Below, piece by piece: positions 32,341-43,483 of a DNA stretch of 64,000 nucleotides (position 1 is its first letter; each line of letters begins with the position of its first letter). The notes beneath the pieces are model-generated. The model worked only from the letters and a program-made list of their open reading frames with translations. It was not told the DNA's origin and did no database searches. The stretch is from Pegoplata infirma (lineage: Eukaryota > Arthropoda > Insecta > Diptera > Anthomyiidae). The DNA lies in contig OY992539.1 of NCBI GenBank assembly GCA_963921195.1, positions 208,696,035 to 208,760,034 on the forward strand, read 5' to 3'. The translations under genes and the position numbers were made by a program.

Positions 32341-34335
32341 GACGTACAATGTGATTTTTTAAAAATTTTGAGGGATTGAGTTTTCCATTCAGAATACTCA
32401 TCTATCTATCCACTGAAGCTACAGACTCAAATTTGATATGAAGTTAGAAAGTAGATCCTTTAAGGCTGGGTTTCTGTACATTTCGATTCTAAGGGGGTAA
32501 AAAAGTGTAAAAAATTGTACTTTTTGTAGTTTTTATATTTCCTTGAATGATGGTCCTCTGTCGGAAAGAAACATGCAAAAGCTACTTTTTGGAAATTTCG
32601 ATTCTAGAGGGTAAAATGCGGTAATAAAGTGTACTTTCGTACTTTTTTATGAAAATTCCAATTCTACGGGTTAAAAAAGTGAACTTTTTCTATTTTCTTA
32701 CATAGAGGTCCCAAAAAATTTATATTTGAAATGTGTTCCTCCGGCGGCAAAAACATTTTGACAAAAAGTACTTTTTGGATATTCCAACTCTAGGAGTTTA
32801 AAATAAATAATGTGTACTTTCGTACACATTCGGTGGTAAAAATATTCTGACAAAAAGTACATTTTGGAAGTTCAGATTCGGTAGGGGAGGGGGGGGGGGT
32901 AAACAGGAGCAACAAATCGTACTTTGGTACTTTTATTTCTTAAATAAGAGTTTTGGAAACTTGAGATTTGGAATGTCGGATCCTTTGGCCAAAAAAAATA
33001 AAAAACGTATAGAAAAAAGTACTTTTTGGAAAATTAGATTTTAGGGTCTAAAAATAAAAAATAGATTAAGCTTTTAAAATTTTCTCAATTAAAGGTCATA
33101 GCAAAAAAACGTTCTGAAAAAGTACTTTTTTGAAGTTCCGATTCCAGGGGCTAACAACAAAATAGATTGTACTTTTAATATTTATATTCTCAAATAAGGG
33201 TCCCAGAAATTTTAAATTCAGACTGTAGAAACCTACGGCGAAAAAAAGTATTCTTACAAAAAGTACTTTTTGGAATTTGCACTTTTAGGGGGTAAAAGAG
33301 AAATAAATTTTACTTTGTTACTTTTTATATTTTCTCAAATAAAGATCGTAGAAACTTGAAATTTGGAATGTAGGATCCACCGGCGTAAAAAAATATTCTG
33401 ACAAAAAATACTTTTTGGAAGTACCGATTCTAGGCGGTTAAAAACAGAAATAAAATTGTACTTTGGTACTTTTTATGTTTTCGTAAGTAAAGGTCCTAGA
33501 AATTTGAAATTGGGAATGTAACATCATTTAGCGCAAAAGCATTGTAAAAAAGTATTTTTTTTTTTAATTCGGATTCCTAGACAGCAAAAAGGGGTAAAAA
33601 AAGAAAATTTGGTACTTTTTATATCTCCTGAAGTAATGGTTCTTAAACTTAAAATATGGAATATAGCGGACAACATTCTCACAAAAGTGGAAAATTTTGG
33701 CAAAAGTACTTTTCAGACAGTTTCGATACTAAGAGGGTAAAAATGTACTTTAGTACTTTTTCGATCTCCTTAATTAATGGTCATAACAACTAAATATTTG
33801 AAATGTACCCATAATATCCTCCAGTGAAAAAAGGGTAATTCCCCCTAGTTTTGGTTCTGGTCGGGATAAAAAAGTATACTTTGGTACTTTTCCGATCTCT
33901 TAAAATAATGATTCTAAAAACTTGATATTTTTAAATCCATTTGAAAATTCTTATTTTAATGCGGTAAAAAGGTGTAAAAAATTGTACTTTGGTACTTTTA
34001 CAATCTCAGGAAAAAATTATCCAGCGAAAAAAAGTCCGACAAAAGTACTTTTAAGTTTCGATTCTAAGTGAGTAAAATAGTGTACGTTGGTACATTTTCC
34101 ATCTCCTAAAATAATGGTCATAAAAAAACGACATTTAAAATGTAGGATTCTCCAATGAAAAAAAAAATCATTTTAATAAAAAAGATTCTAAGTTTCGATC
34201 CAAAAGGGGGAAAAATTGTACTTTGTTACTTTTTAAGGTGTGGTCTTAGAAACTTGAAAATTTTGAATTCAGGATACACAGCGACCATACCATGCTAAAA
34301 AGTAGTAGTTTCGGTAAATTCCGATTCTAAGGGAT
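32340..34335 (+). repeat. GGTACTTTT repeat, block 6 (longest)
   Basis: It starts near a CATCTATCTATCC tract and GAAGCTACAGACTCAAATTT, which may be the head of the element. It is followed by about twelve units with TACTTTTTGGAA, TTCCGATTCTAGG, TTTGGTACTTTTTATATTTT, CAGAAACTTGAAATTTGGAA and TCCTCCGGCG. Equivalent TACTTTTTGGA points are 90-185 bp apart, most near 145. Divergence rises toward the right end. Confidence 0.8.
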
Positions 34336-34900
34336 TAAACAATATTGAATTCGGGATCTTCAAGCAACAAATTCGATTTTACAACAATATGTAAACGTAC
34401 GGTAAATTAACACTTTTTAATATTTATTAAGCTAAAGACCCTAGTAACGAAATGGAATAGAACAGGGCATGAATTGAAATGAAATGCAGCAGGGAACGAA
34501 ATAGAATGAAACAGGAACGAAATATAACAGGAAACAACAAATATTTACTCAATATTTTTTTCATAATTTTTTTTTTACTCAAAATTTTGTTTCCACAAAT
34601 TTTTTTTTACTCAAAATTTTGTTCCCACAATTTTTTTTTTAACTCAAAATTTTTTTTTTTACTAAAATTTTTTTTACTCTAAAATTTTCACTCAATCTTC
34701 TTTTTTGCTAGTAACAAAATGTAATTAATTAGGGATTGAAATAAAATGCAACAGGAAACAAAATGGAATGAAACAGGGAATGAAAGGTAATAAAACAGGG
34801 AACACATTTTTTTACTGAAAAGTATTTTTTACAACTGAAATTTTTTTTTATATTTTTGTGTTTTATATTTTGTTTCTTTATGTAAAATTTTTGTTTACTC
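34336..34900 (+). repeat. GAAATGAAACAGGGAA words and ACTCAAAATTTTGT tandem
   Basis: 34450-34530 and 34735-34805 carry AACAGGGAACGAAATAGAATG-like words. Between them 34545-34690 has three to four units of about 33 bp, ACTCAAAATTTTGTTCCCAC plus a T run. The 67-codon frame over this is phenylalanine-rich and not a gene. Confidence 0.7.
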
Positions 34901-35756
34901 CACAAGAGCTCAAGAGTTCAATAACTGGGTTTTGGATAATTATATAATTGTAAGAGAACAAAATTTGTAAAATTTAAACGAATTTCTGCAGGCACTTCAT
35001 ATTTGTAACATAAATTAATATAAACCTAATAATTTTAAACTTGAAAACTAATTTTCAAGGAAATAATAAAAATTTAAAAAGTAAATAAATCTTGAAAAAT
35101 GCATTTCCATAATATTTTAACAATGATTTCTTAAACAATGAATCTTCGTAGTAAATATCCTTAAAATTTCATTTAAAATCTCATCTTTTAAACAATTAAA
35201 ATCTTATATCCATATAATAACTTAGTATTTTGTTGTTTCGCCGGCCACTTTAATATCGCTTAAAATCCCTTTTGAAATATAATTTACTAAATATAAGCTT
35301 AAAAACCTAGAAAACTTTTGTGCTACCACAAAATTATAAAGTTTTATGGAACTATTTGTTTTAGCTAATTGAATTAAGTTGAATTTTGTTGTTGCTGCAA
35401 CCATCTCTGTTGCCATCTCTGTAGCAATCTCTGTAGCAATCTCTTTATAATGAATATAGCGGATTTATTGTTTGTTCAAATTTTAAGTAAATATTAAAAA
35501 GACAAAGTTTGTATTCGTTTGCCTAGAATATACTTTGTGATTTTTGGAAATCTCTATAAATATGTACTATGAAAAAATTAACAAGGATATAAAATTTATA
35601 TGATTATAAATCATTTTAAAAGGAAAGAACAATAAGGATGATTTTGTCATATTTATAAGAAAAATTTTGTAAAAGAAAATCTTATACAAAAAATGTCGGT
35701 TATCTCCACAATTTTAAGAAAAAGTTGAAATAATTTTGAGTAAAAAAAAAATAATA
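34901..35756. other. AT-rich spacer holding one odd open frame
   Basis: A minus-strand frame (35222-35416, upstream stop about 50 bp further) reads MATEMVAATTKFNLIQLAKT and continues for 64 residues with balanced composition. It is preceded by a fourfold 12-bp repeat (35401-35448, CCATCTCTGTTG type) encoding ATE-like tetrads. No family is recognised and no splice or polyadenylation signal is obvious. It may be chance. Confidence 0.2.
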
Positions 35757-36022
35757 ACCCGGTGAAAAATGTTCATATATGTATGAGGCATTCTACACCA
35801 AATGACCCGCGACAGAAAAACATGTGTCCCATGAATTTCTGAATGGGTTGTATTGATAAGCCCTATTTGGAACTTATTTGCATTTTTGGTTTTAAATTTT
35901 TTTAAAGACCTGGGCTTAGGAGGCGTGGCTAAATATTTAAAAAATGGTAAAATTTGTGGAGTATTCCATTTTAATTTGATAAATATTGAATTAAGGCAAC
36001 TCGACACAAACTTTGCAACTTT
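35757..36022. mobile_element. Truncated relative of the 18.1-kb palindromic element
   Basis: After CCGGTGAAAAATGTTCATAT (also the left end of the 43.9-kb element) comes TGAGGCATTCTACACCAAAT, then GGGCTTAGGAGGCGTGGC and, in the sense of the opposite arm, AAGGCAACTCG. It is thus a copy with the central part deleted, and it stops where the CACTCAAAATAA element begins. Confidence 0.7.
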
Positions 36023-36024
36023 TG

Positions 36025-36693
36025 CACTCAAAATAATCACTATGTTAAATTACAGAGATACTCTGCTGAGCCAGCAGAAAATACCATAGATTTCCAACCA
36101 GCAAGATTTTTTGTTATTTTACGAAAAAACTCTGTAAAATGATTTCGATAAAAAAAAATGTAAATTTACAGAATTATCTGTAAAATATTGATAAAAGCGA
36201 CCAGAATTTGACTATTTTATTTACTATTTGATTTCTGGTCAAATAGCCAATCTGGTGTTGACAATTGAAAAATGCCATCGAGTAAATTTGCCCGTTTTAA
36301 TGCTTCCAAATTGTAAATTTACTTTTTTTATTTTTGTGAAAGCTTTTTACGAGTACCTCCAATTTTACACGACATCCTCGTAAAATTTACCAGGGTTTAT
36401 TATTTCAGAGCAATAAATAAAACTACAGTTGCAATTTTGTATTTTGGTTACGAGAAAAAACATAAGTATTTTATAAAATCTGTATTTTTACAAAAAAACT
36501 CTGTTTATTATCTGTAAAATAGAGATTACAAAGTAAAAAGTAAAATTACAGATAAAATTTTGTTTTTCGGTTACAAGAAAATACAAAGTATATTATTAAA
36601 ATCTGTATTTCGACAGATAACTTTGTCAAATATCTATCGAATTGAGATTACAGTCATTTTACAGAGTTTTTAACAGAGTTATTATTTTGAGTG
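36025..36693. mobile_element. CACTCAAAATAA-TIR element, 669 bp
   Basis: The ends are CACTCAAAATAATCAC and ATTATTTTGAGTG, flanked by TG on both sides. The interior is full of TTACAGAGTTNTCTGTAAAAT words, mirrored between halves. A second copy sits inside the hAT-like element at 40.09-40.72 kb. Non-autonomous. Confidence 0.75.
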
Positions 36694-36796
36694 TGCAATA
36701 ATTAGTCAATTTAAAAAGGGTGGTACGAATATTGATATTTTCTTTGTTTACAAAAAATTGGTGATCAACATAATTGGAGGTCAAAAAATGCATATT

Positions 36797-37657
36797 TATA
36801 CCCTACACCACACTGTGGTACAGGGTATAATGAGTTTGTGCTGATGTTTGTAACTACCCGAAATATTGGTCCTAGACCCACTTTTAAGTATACCGATCGA
36901 CTTAGAATCACTTTTTGAGTCGATTTAGTGATGTCCGTCCGTCCGTCCGTCTGTCCGTCCGTCCGTCCGTCCGTCCGTCCGTCTGTCCATGTAAACGGTG
37001 TAAACACGATACAGGTCGCAATTCTTAATCAATTGACTTGAAATTTGAAACTTAAGCCTCTTTTGGCCCAAAGACGAAGCCTATTGAAATTGGAAAAAAT
37101 CGGTCCATATTTAGACCTAGCCCCCATACAAAGGTCCTCTTTAGTTTTGGCTCAAATGACTCTAATAGCCGCATTTTAATAGGTATCTTTTCGAAATTTG
37201 GCAGGTAATCATGTTTCATCAACGCAAATCACCAGTCCGAATTTTAAAGAAATCGGAACAGTTCTTCTTGTAGCCCCCATACAAACCACCTTCCCGATTT
37301 TCACATAAACCTCTCAAATTTCATGAAAATAGAAAATATTTAATTAACATTCTGTTTGTGTATGTTAAACGCGTACTTTAATAACCTTATCAAATCTGAT
37401 TATCATTGGACCATTTTTGGACTTAGGTCCCATGTGGAAATTTCGCCCGATATTCAATTGAAGCGATTTATTGTCAACAAAAAGAAGCCTATTCTACTCA
37501 AATTTGATTAGTGAGTGCTTTTTACACTTATTAAAGATTTGACAAAATATAGATCTAATCAGTCAATGTTTGAACTTGGGACCCATTTTCCGGGAAACTC
37601 TGGTGTAGGGTATTATATGGTCGGTCTTGACCGACTATAATTTTCTTACTTGTTTTT
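36797..37657 (+). mobile_element. mini-me-like repeat, copy 9, divergent subfamily
   Basis: Head hairpin CCCTACACCACACTGTGGTA, then GAAATATTGGTCCTAGACCC, CGATTTAGTGATGTCC and the longest GTCC/GTCT tract in the window (36929-36983). The body has GCCCCCATACAAAGGTCC and a second ATACAAACCACC. The 3' end is TCGGTCTTGACCGACTATAA and TTACTTGTTTT. The end motif differs from the CGGCCAAGTCGAATT type of the other copies, so this is a distinct subfamily. Confidence 0.85.
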
Positions 37658-37915
37658 TACTGCATTTAAAAAATTTTGATTTTGAATTTAAACTTCTGTA
37701 CTGTTTTTTTAAATTTTTAATGTTTGGACTGAAAAAAATCAGCTTTGAAATATTTTTTAAAAATTTAGTAAAAAAAAACATCTGCAAATAATTTCATTTT
37801 CCTGCGCGACCCTCGTATCTCATTTAATATTTACTTAATCTGGTTACTATCAAGCTTAAATTTTAATTTAAGCTTGATTTAAGCTTTAGCTTGGAAAATT
37901 TCCTCTATATATTTA
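37658..37915 (+). repeat. AAGCTT-bearing dispersed repeat, copy 4
   Basis: TTTGGACTGAAAAAAATCAG, GACCCTCGTATCTCATTTAA and CTATCAAGCTTAAATTT match the 25.6-26.0 kb copies. It again begins directly after a mini-me 3' end. Confidence 0.75.
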
Positions 37916-38190
37916 AAAAAAATAGTCAATTGGTAGTATTGACATCCCTTTTCGTGGAAAACTTACAGAAACAAAATCGGCTCACGCACTGCAAAGAAAA
38001 TGCAGTACACAGGTATTGCACTAAAATGCATACAACTTTTGAACCAATACATAAACAAATACTGTATTCACATAAAAACCATGGTATTGACGTAAACTAT
38101 CATGGGACGTTTGCAGAAACAGAATCGGTCCACGCATTCTAAAGAAACGGCATTACAAAGAAAATACAACTTATTTATGTATTTAGAATA
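37916..38190 (+). repeat. Duplicated segment of about 75 bp, spaced 155 bp
   Basis: GGTAGTATTGACATCCCTTT near 37932 and GGTATTGACGTAAACTATCA near 38083 are followed by ACAGAAACAAAATCGGCTCA and GCAGAAACAGAATCGGTCCA respectively. A frame of 83 codons (37891-38142) spans both copies and has no domain. Confidence 0.6.
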
Positions 38191-39024
38191 AAAAAAAGTA
38201 GAAAAGTTAAATTCGACTTGGCCGAATCTATGAATACCCTCCACAATGCCCCTTTTAAAGAATGGTAAATTTTGAATAGAAATATTTTATTTTAAGTAAA
38301 AAACTTTTTTTTGTCATTTTTGTAAAAAAAGGAAAAATTACTAATTTTTTTTTTAGTGCAAAATTGTTTTAGAGTGTAAATTTTTTTTTAGTAAAAATAT
38401 TTTTTTCGAGTGTAAATTTTTTTTTAGTAAAAATATTTTTGAGTGACAAAAATACTTTCTAAAGTAATTTTGTGGCTTTCCAATGTTTTTAAAGCATGTT
38501 TTAAGGCTCGGTTTTTTCAGCACGCGAATTTAAGGTGAAGCGAATCTGAAATTTACGGTTTTGCTAATAAATTTTGAACCCTTCGACCGATTAGGCTGAA
38601 ATTCAATACGAACTAGGCCAGGGAAACGACAAATATAAATGCCAAGCTTTAGCATCCTCAGATTTACCTTTTGAAAGTTATCGTGTTTTTATCACGAAAA
38701 TTCGCGAAAACCCCTTGCAGAAATTCACTCTTTAACTCATAACTTTTGAACCACTCGACCGATTTTGCTGGATTGCAATACCAACCTGACCAGGTAAATT
38801 CCCGATATATATGCCAAACTTCAGGAGCCTCCGTAAAGTCTTTCAAAAGTTTTAAGAAGACAGACGGACAGTCGGACAGACGGACGGACATCGCTAGATC
38901 GTCTTAGAATTGATCGAGGATAATGAATATATATACTTTATGGGGCCCTAGACCAATATTTCGAGATGTTACAAACGGAATGACAAACTTATATAGACCC
39001 TGTATCACTAGAGTGGAGGGTATA
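38191..39024 (-). mobile_element. mini-me-like repeat, copy 10
   Basis: Near full length on the minus strand: CACTCTAGTGATACAGGGTC hairpin, GTCATTCCGTTTGTAACATC, TATATATTCATTATCCTCG, GTCCGTCCGTCTGTCC tract (about 38865-38885), TTTACCTGGTCAGGTTGGTA, and 3' end CGGCCAAGTCGAATTTAAC. The open stretch KDFTEAPEVWHI (38664-38880) is shared with copies 4 and 6. Confidence 0.85.
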
Positions 39025-39262
39025 AAAAATATGTCTAACGGCACAACATATTTATTATTTTTGATTCGCTGAACACGAATATCAAAAAAAAATTTAAATC
39101 TGTCAAACGGTTTTCGAGATATCGCTGTTTGAAATTTGCAAAAAAAATGGCGTATTTTTCTGCGTCCAAACATTTTTTTTAATCCAAAATTTCGTTGTTT
39201 TTACCCTTTCATAAAGCTTGAAACAGACTAAAAATCTCAGAATCTGAATCTTTTTATATCGA
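39025..39262. other. Spacer between two mini-me copies
   Basis: CTGTCAAACGGTTTTCGAGA and GCTGAACACGAATATC occur, not seen elsewhere in the window. Minus-strand frames of 89 and 72 codons overlap mini-me ends and are not credible. Confidence 0.4.
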
Positions 39263-39974
39263 ACAAGTAAAAAAGTTAAATTCGGCCTTGCAGAATGTAG
39301 TGATACCCTCCACAATTTCAAAAAGATTATTGCAAAAAACTTTATTTAAAAGGAAATTAGTTTTGAAAAAAAAAATTTTTTGAAAAAACACGTGGCATTT
39401 TAGATGAAACTAATCTGAAATTCAGGGTTTTGCTTATAACTTTTGAACCACTGGACCGATTGAGCTGAAGTTTAATACCAAACAGACCCGGGGGAACGGC
39501 AAAGATACATGGCAAGCTTCAGTAGTCTCATTATTGTCTTTCGAAAGTTATCGTGGTTTTTATCTCGTAAATTCGCGAAACACCCTTGCCGAAATTTACT
39601 CTTATGCTCATAACTTTTGAATTGGTTTTGATTTTTTATTTGGCTGGATTTTTGATTTTGATTTGGCTGGATTGCAATACCAACCTGACCAGGTAAATGA
39701 CAAACATATATGCCAAACTTCAGTAGCCTCTGTAAAGTCTTTAAAAAGTTAGCGTGTTTTCTATGGACAGACAGACAGGCAGACGGACAGACGGACAGAC
39801 GGACGGACGGACATCGCGTGTAAGCGTGTTTTTAACAGACGGACAGACGGATGGACATCGCTAGGTCGTCTTAGAATCGATCGAGGATCATAAATATATA
39901 AACTTTATGGGGCCCTAGACCAATATTTCGAGGTGTTACAAACGGAATGACAAACTTATATATACCCTCTAACA

Positions 39975-40924
39975 CAATGGTTCCCAACCTTTGATTCTCG
40001 CCCCACTGAAGGGCAATTTGAATGCATCAGGGGGGCAACGAACAAATTTTTAAGATTTTTTTTTGTTAAATAAACTAAAAAATACTACTCTCAAAATAAC
40101 TACTCTGTAAAATGATTGTAATCTCAATTCAACAGATGTTTGACAAAGTTTTCTGTCAAAATACAGATTAAAAGAAAATACATTATATTTTGCTGTGACA
40201 AAAAACAAAGTTGCATCTGTTATATTACTTTTAACTTTGTAATCTTAATTTTGCAGATAATTAACAGAGTTTTCTGCTCAAATACAGATTTAAGCGAAAT
40301 ACTCTGTATTTTTTATAACCAAAAAACTAAGTTTTATCTGTATTTTTACTAATTTCTATGTAATTTTAATTTTATAGTTAAAAATAGAGTTTTCTGTAAA
40401 AACACCAAAATTTTATCTGTATTTTTTTGAGAAAATGTTAAAAAGCACCAATAAAAAATCTTTTCAAAAATCTTATAAAAATGTTACAAAATAACATGTA
40501 TTTTACTAAACTCTGTAAATTTACAGAGTTTTTCTTTCTTTGCTAAATGGTGTTTTATTTAACCAATATTTTACTAGAAACTCTGTAAATTAACAGTTTT
40601 TTTTTGTCAAAATCATTTTACAGAGTTTTATAGCAAAATTACCAAGCTGGAAAAGTATGGTGTATTCCCTTAAATTAGCAGAGTTTTTCTGTAATTTAAC
40701 AGAGTTATTAGTTTGAGTTTAGTTTAGTTAAATTATTTAGTTGGTTATTGAAAACTTTTTCTAAAAACTTTGTTTAAACGCTGATTTCTTTACCACAAAT
40801 CAATTTTGAGTTTTAAAACAAATTTCAAAAATTTTCAAATTTTTCTTGACTGTAGGGGGGGGGGACATTTTAGTTTTTGTAAATTAAAAGTGGGGCATGG
40901 CGCAAAAAAGGTTGGGAACCATTG
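39975..40924. mobile_element. hAT-like element with CAATGGTTCCCAACC ends
   Basis: The ends are CAATGGTTCCCAACCTTTGA and complement CAATGGTTCCCAACCTTTTT. The exact 8-bp CTCTAACA flanks both sides (39967-39974, 40925-40932). Such CANTGGTTCCCAACC ends with 8-bp duplications are characteristic of hAT elements. There is no transposase: two thirds of its length is a nested CTCTCAAAATAA element. Confidence 0.9.
40088..40719. mobile_element. Second CACTCAAAATAA-family element, nested in hAT
   Basis: The left end is CTCTCAAAATAACTACTCTG and the right end complement CTCAAACTAATAACTCTG. The TTACAGAGTTTTTCTGT interior matches the 36.0-kb copy. The right boundary is approximate. Confidence 0.7.
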
Positions 40925-40964
40925 CTCTAACACTAGAGTGGAGGGTATAAAAATCAGCGATTTT

Positions 40965-41412
40965 TTACTTTTGTTGTCAAAAAATATGTTCGTACTTGTT
41001 TAAATACCATAAGGTGTTCAATTATGTTCACATATGTCAACCAGAAGCCGAATTAAAGCATTTTGTATTTTTAGGTTATGTTGAATGTACTAAAATTTTT
41101 GAGGTGTGCTTACATTTTCGTTTATAACTTTTGAACCGCTGAACCGATATTGCTCAAATGCAATACCAAACTTCTCGGGAGAACTTCCAATAAACAAGTT
41201 AAGTTTCAGTCATCTCTATGCAATATTTTGTCCGTGACAGCATTTTCCACAGACAGACGGACAGACGGACAGACGGACATCGTTAGAATGTCTTAAAATC
41301 GATCGTGCATCATGAATATATATACTATATGGGGTCCCAGATTGATATTTCGATGAGTTACAAACGGAATGACAAACTTATATATACCCTCTATCACTAA
41401 GTGGAGGGTATA
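40965..41412 (-). mobile_element. mini-me-like repeat, copy 12
   Basis: Head hairpin (TACCCTCCACTTAGTGATAG complement), TATATGGGGTCCC, GTCCGTCTGTCCGTCTGTCC tract (about 41250-41278), and GAACCGCTGAACCGATATTG. The body segment GCCGAATTAAAGCATTTTGT equals one at 51.23 kb. The 3' end is missing because the copy abuts copy 11. Confidence 0.8.
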
Positions 41413-41720
41413 AAAAAGGTCTTAGAGTCTGAGACGTTTTTTATTTGAAAAATGTATAAGAATTTTTCTGTAGGAAAAAGGTCTTAGAATCTTAAACTTT
41501 TTCTGTAGGTAAAAGGTCTCAGAAGCTGAAAAAAAGGAAAATTTTGAAGTGGTCCGAAAATTTTTTGAAAAATAAGAAAAAATTCGGGAAAATTTAGAAA
41601 ACAAACAGAAAAATTAGAAAAATCTGAAAAATTTTGAAAATTCTGGAAAGAGTTTAGAAAAGCTTTCAAAATAATCAGAAATAGTATTCAGAAAATAGCC
41701 AAGTGAACTTGTAAAAGTTA
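41413..41720. other. Spacer with AAAAAGGTCTTAGAATCT words
   Basis: Three to four units of about 35-45 bp with AGGTCTTAGAATCT, ACTTTTTCTGTAGG and similar lie at 41415-41530. They are followed by GAAAATTTAGAAAA words that create two overlapping minus-strand frames of about 60 codons. Confidence 0.5.
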
Positions 41721-43483
41721 CTACACCATTTACAGATGTAATTCGAAAAAGATCAATTGTAATTCGAAGATTCTATTTGTAATTCGAAGATTCCATTTGT
41801 AATTCGAAGATTCCATTTGTAATTCGAATACTCCAATTGTAATTCGAAGATTCCATTTGTAATTCGAAGATTCCAATTGTAATTCGAAAAAGATCAATTG
41901 TAATTCGTAAAAGATCAATTGTAATTCGTAAAAGATCAATTGTAATTCGTAAAAGATCAATTGTAATTCGTAAAAGATCAATTGTAACTCGAAAAAGATC
42001 AATTGTAATTCGTAAAAGATCAATTGTAATTCGTAAAAGATCAATTGTAATTCGAAGATTCCAAATGTAATTCGTAAAAGATCAATTGTAATTCGAAAAA
42101 GATCAATTGTAATTCGAAGATTCCAATTGTAATTCGTAAAAGATCAATTGTAATTCGAAAAAGATCAATTGTAATTCGTAAAAGATCAATTGTAATTCAA
42201 AAAAGACCAATTGTAATTCGAAAAAGATCAATTGTAATTCGTAAAAGATCAATTGTAATTCGAAAAAGATCAATTGTAATTCGAAAAAGATCAATTGTAG
42301 TTCGAAAAAGATCAATTGTAATACGTAAAAGATCAATTGTAATTCGAAAAAGATCAATTGTAATTCGAAAAAGATCAATTGTAAATCGAAAAAGATCAAT
42401 TGTAATTCGTAAAAGATCAATTGTAATTCGTAAAAGATCAATTGTAATTCGAAGATTCCATTTGTAATTCGAAAATTCCATTTGTAATTCAAAGATTCCA
42501 ATTGTAATTCGAAAACCAACGAGTAAATCAACAAAAAAAAACAATGCTTTTAAAGGCGTAAGAAACGATTTTATACTCGTTGCTTTTCGAATTACAAATG
42601 GAATCTTCGAATTACAAATGGAATCTTCGAATTACAAATGGAATCTTCGAATTACAATTGATCTTTTACGAATTACAATTGATCTTTTACGAATTACAAT
42701 TGATCTTTTTCGAATTACAATTGATCTTTTTCGAATTACAATTGATCTTTTACGAATTACAATTGATCTTTTACGAATTACAATTGATCTTTTTTCGAAT
42801 TACAATTGATCTTTTTCGAATTACAATTGATCTTTTTCGAATTACAATTGATCTTTTACGAATTTTAATTGATCTTTTACGAATTACAATTGATCTTTTT
42901 CGAATTACAATTGATCTTTTTCGAATTACAATTGATCTTTTTCGAATTACAATTGATCTTTTACGAATTACAATTGATCTTTTTCGAATTACAATTGATC
43001 TTTTTCGAATTACAATTGATCTTTTACGAATTACAATTGATCTTTTTGGAATTACAATTGATCTTTTACGAATTAAAATTGATCTTTTACGAATTACAAT
43101 TGATCTTTTTCGAATTACAATTGATCTTTTTCGAATTACAATTGATCTCTTACGAATTACAATTGGAATCTTCGAATTACAATTGATCTTTTTCGAATTA
43201 CAATTGATCTTTTACGAATTACAATTGGAATCTTCGAATTACAATTGATCTTTTACGAATTACAATTGATCTTTTTCGAATTACAATTGATCTTTTTCGA
43301 ATAACAATTGGAATCTTCGAATTACAAATGGAATCTTCGAATTACAATTGGAGTATTCGAATTACAAATGGAATCTTCGAATTACAAATGGAATCTTCGA
43401 ATTACAAATGGAATCTTCGAATTACAAATAGAATCTTCGAATTACAATTGATCTTTTTCGAATTATATCTGTAAATGGTGTAG
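41721..43483. mobile_element. FB-like foldback element with tandem-repeat arms
   Basis: The ends read CTACACCATTTACAGATGTA and its complement. The left arm (to about 42512) consists of 20- and 21-bp units, TAATTCGAAAAAGATCAATTG type and TAATTCGAAGATTCCATTTG type. The right arm (from about 42585) is the same in reverse. About 70 bp of other sequence lies between. The order of unit variants from each end inward is nearly the same. Frames of 63-222 codons (ELQLIF, RITIDLF heptads) are products of the 21-bp period. Drosophila FB elements likewise have long inverted repeats built of tandem units. No target duplication was identified. Confidence 0.85.

Larger units (their letters stand above)
39263..40949 (-). 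mobile_element. mini-me-like repeat, copy 11, with two nested layers
   Basis: The 3' end complement ACAAGTAAAAAAGTTAAATT is at 39263. The core is partly duplicated, with two GACGGACAGACGG tracts at 39772-39815 and 39835-39855 separated by GTAAGCGTGTTTTTAACAG. The terminal hairpin is split by an hAT-like element: its two halves, TATACCCTCTAACA and CTAGAGTGGAGGGTATA, lie at 39961 and 40932-40949. Confidence 0.85.

Noticed and set aside
36765..37007. 80-codon frame with TDGRTDGRTDG
   Set aside because: Translation of the GTCC/GTCT tract of a mini-me copy, not a protein.
42580..43248. 222-codon open frame of ELQLIF / RITIDLF heptads and similar frames over 41730-43186
   Set aside because: The frames exist on both strands because the arm unit is 21 bp and lacks stops in some phases. 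They shift phase where 20-bp units occur. No selection is visible.
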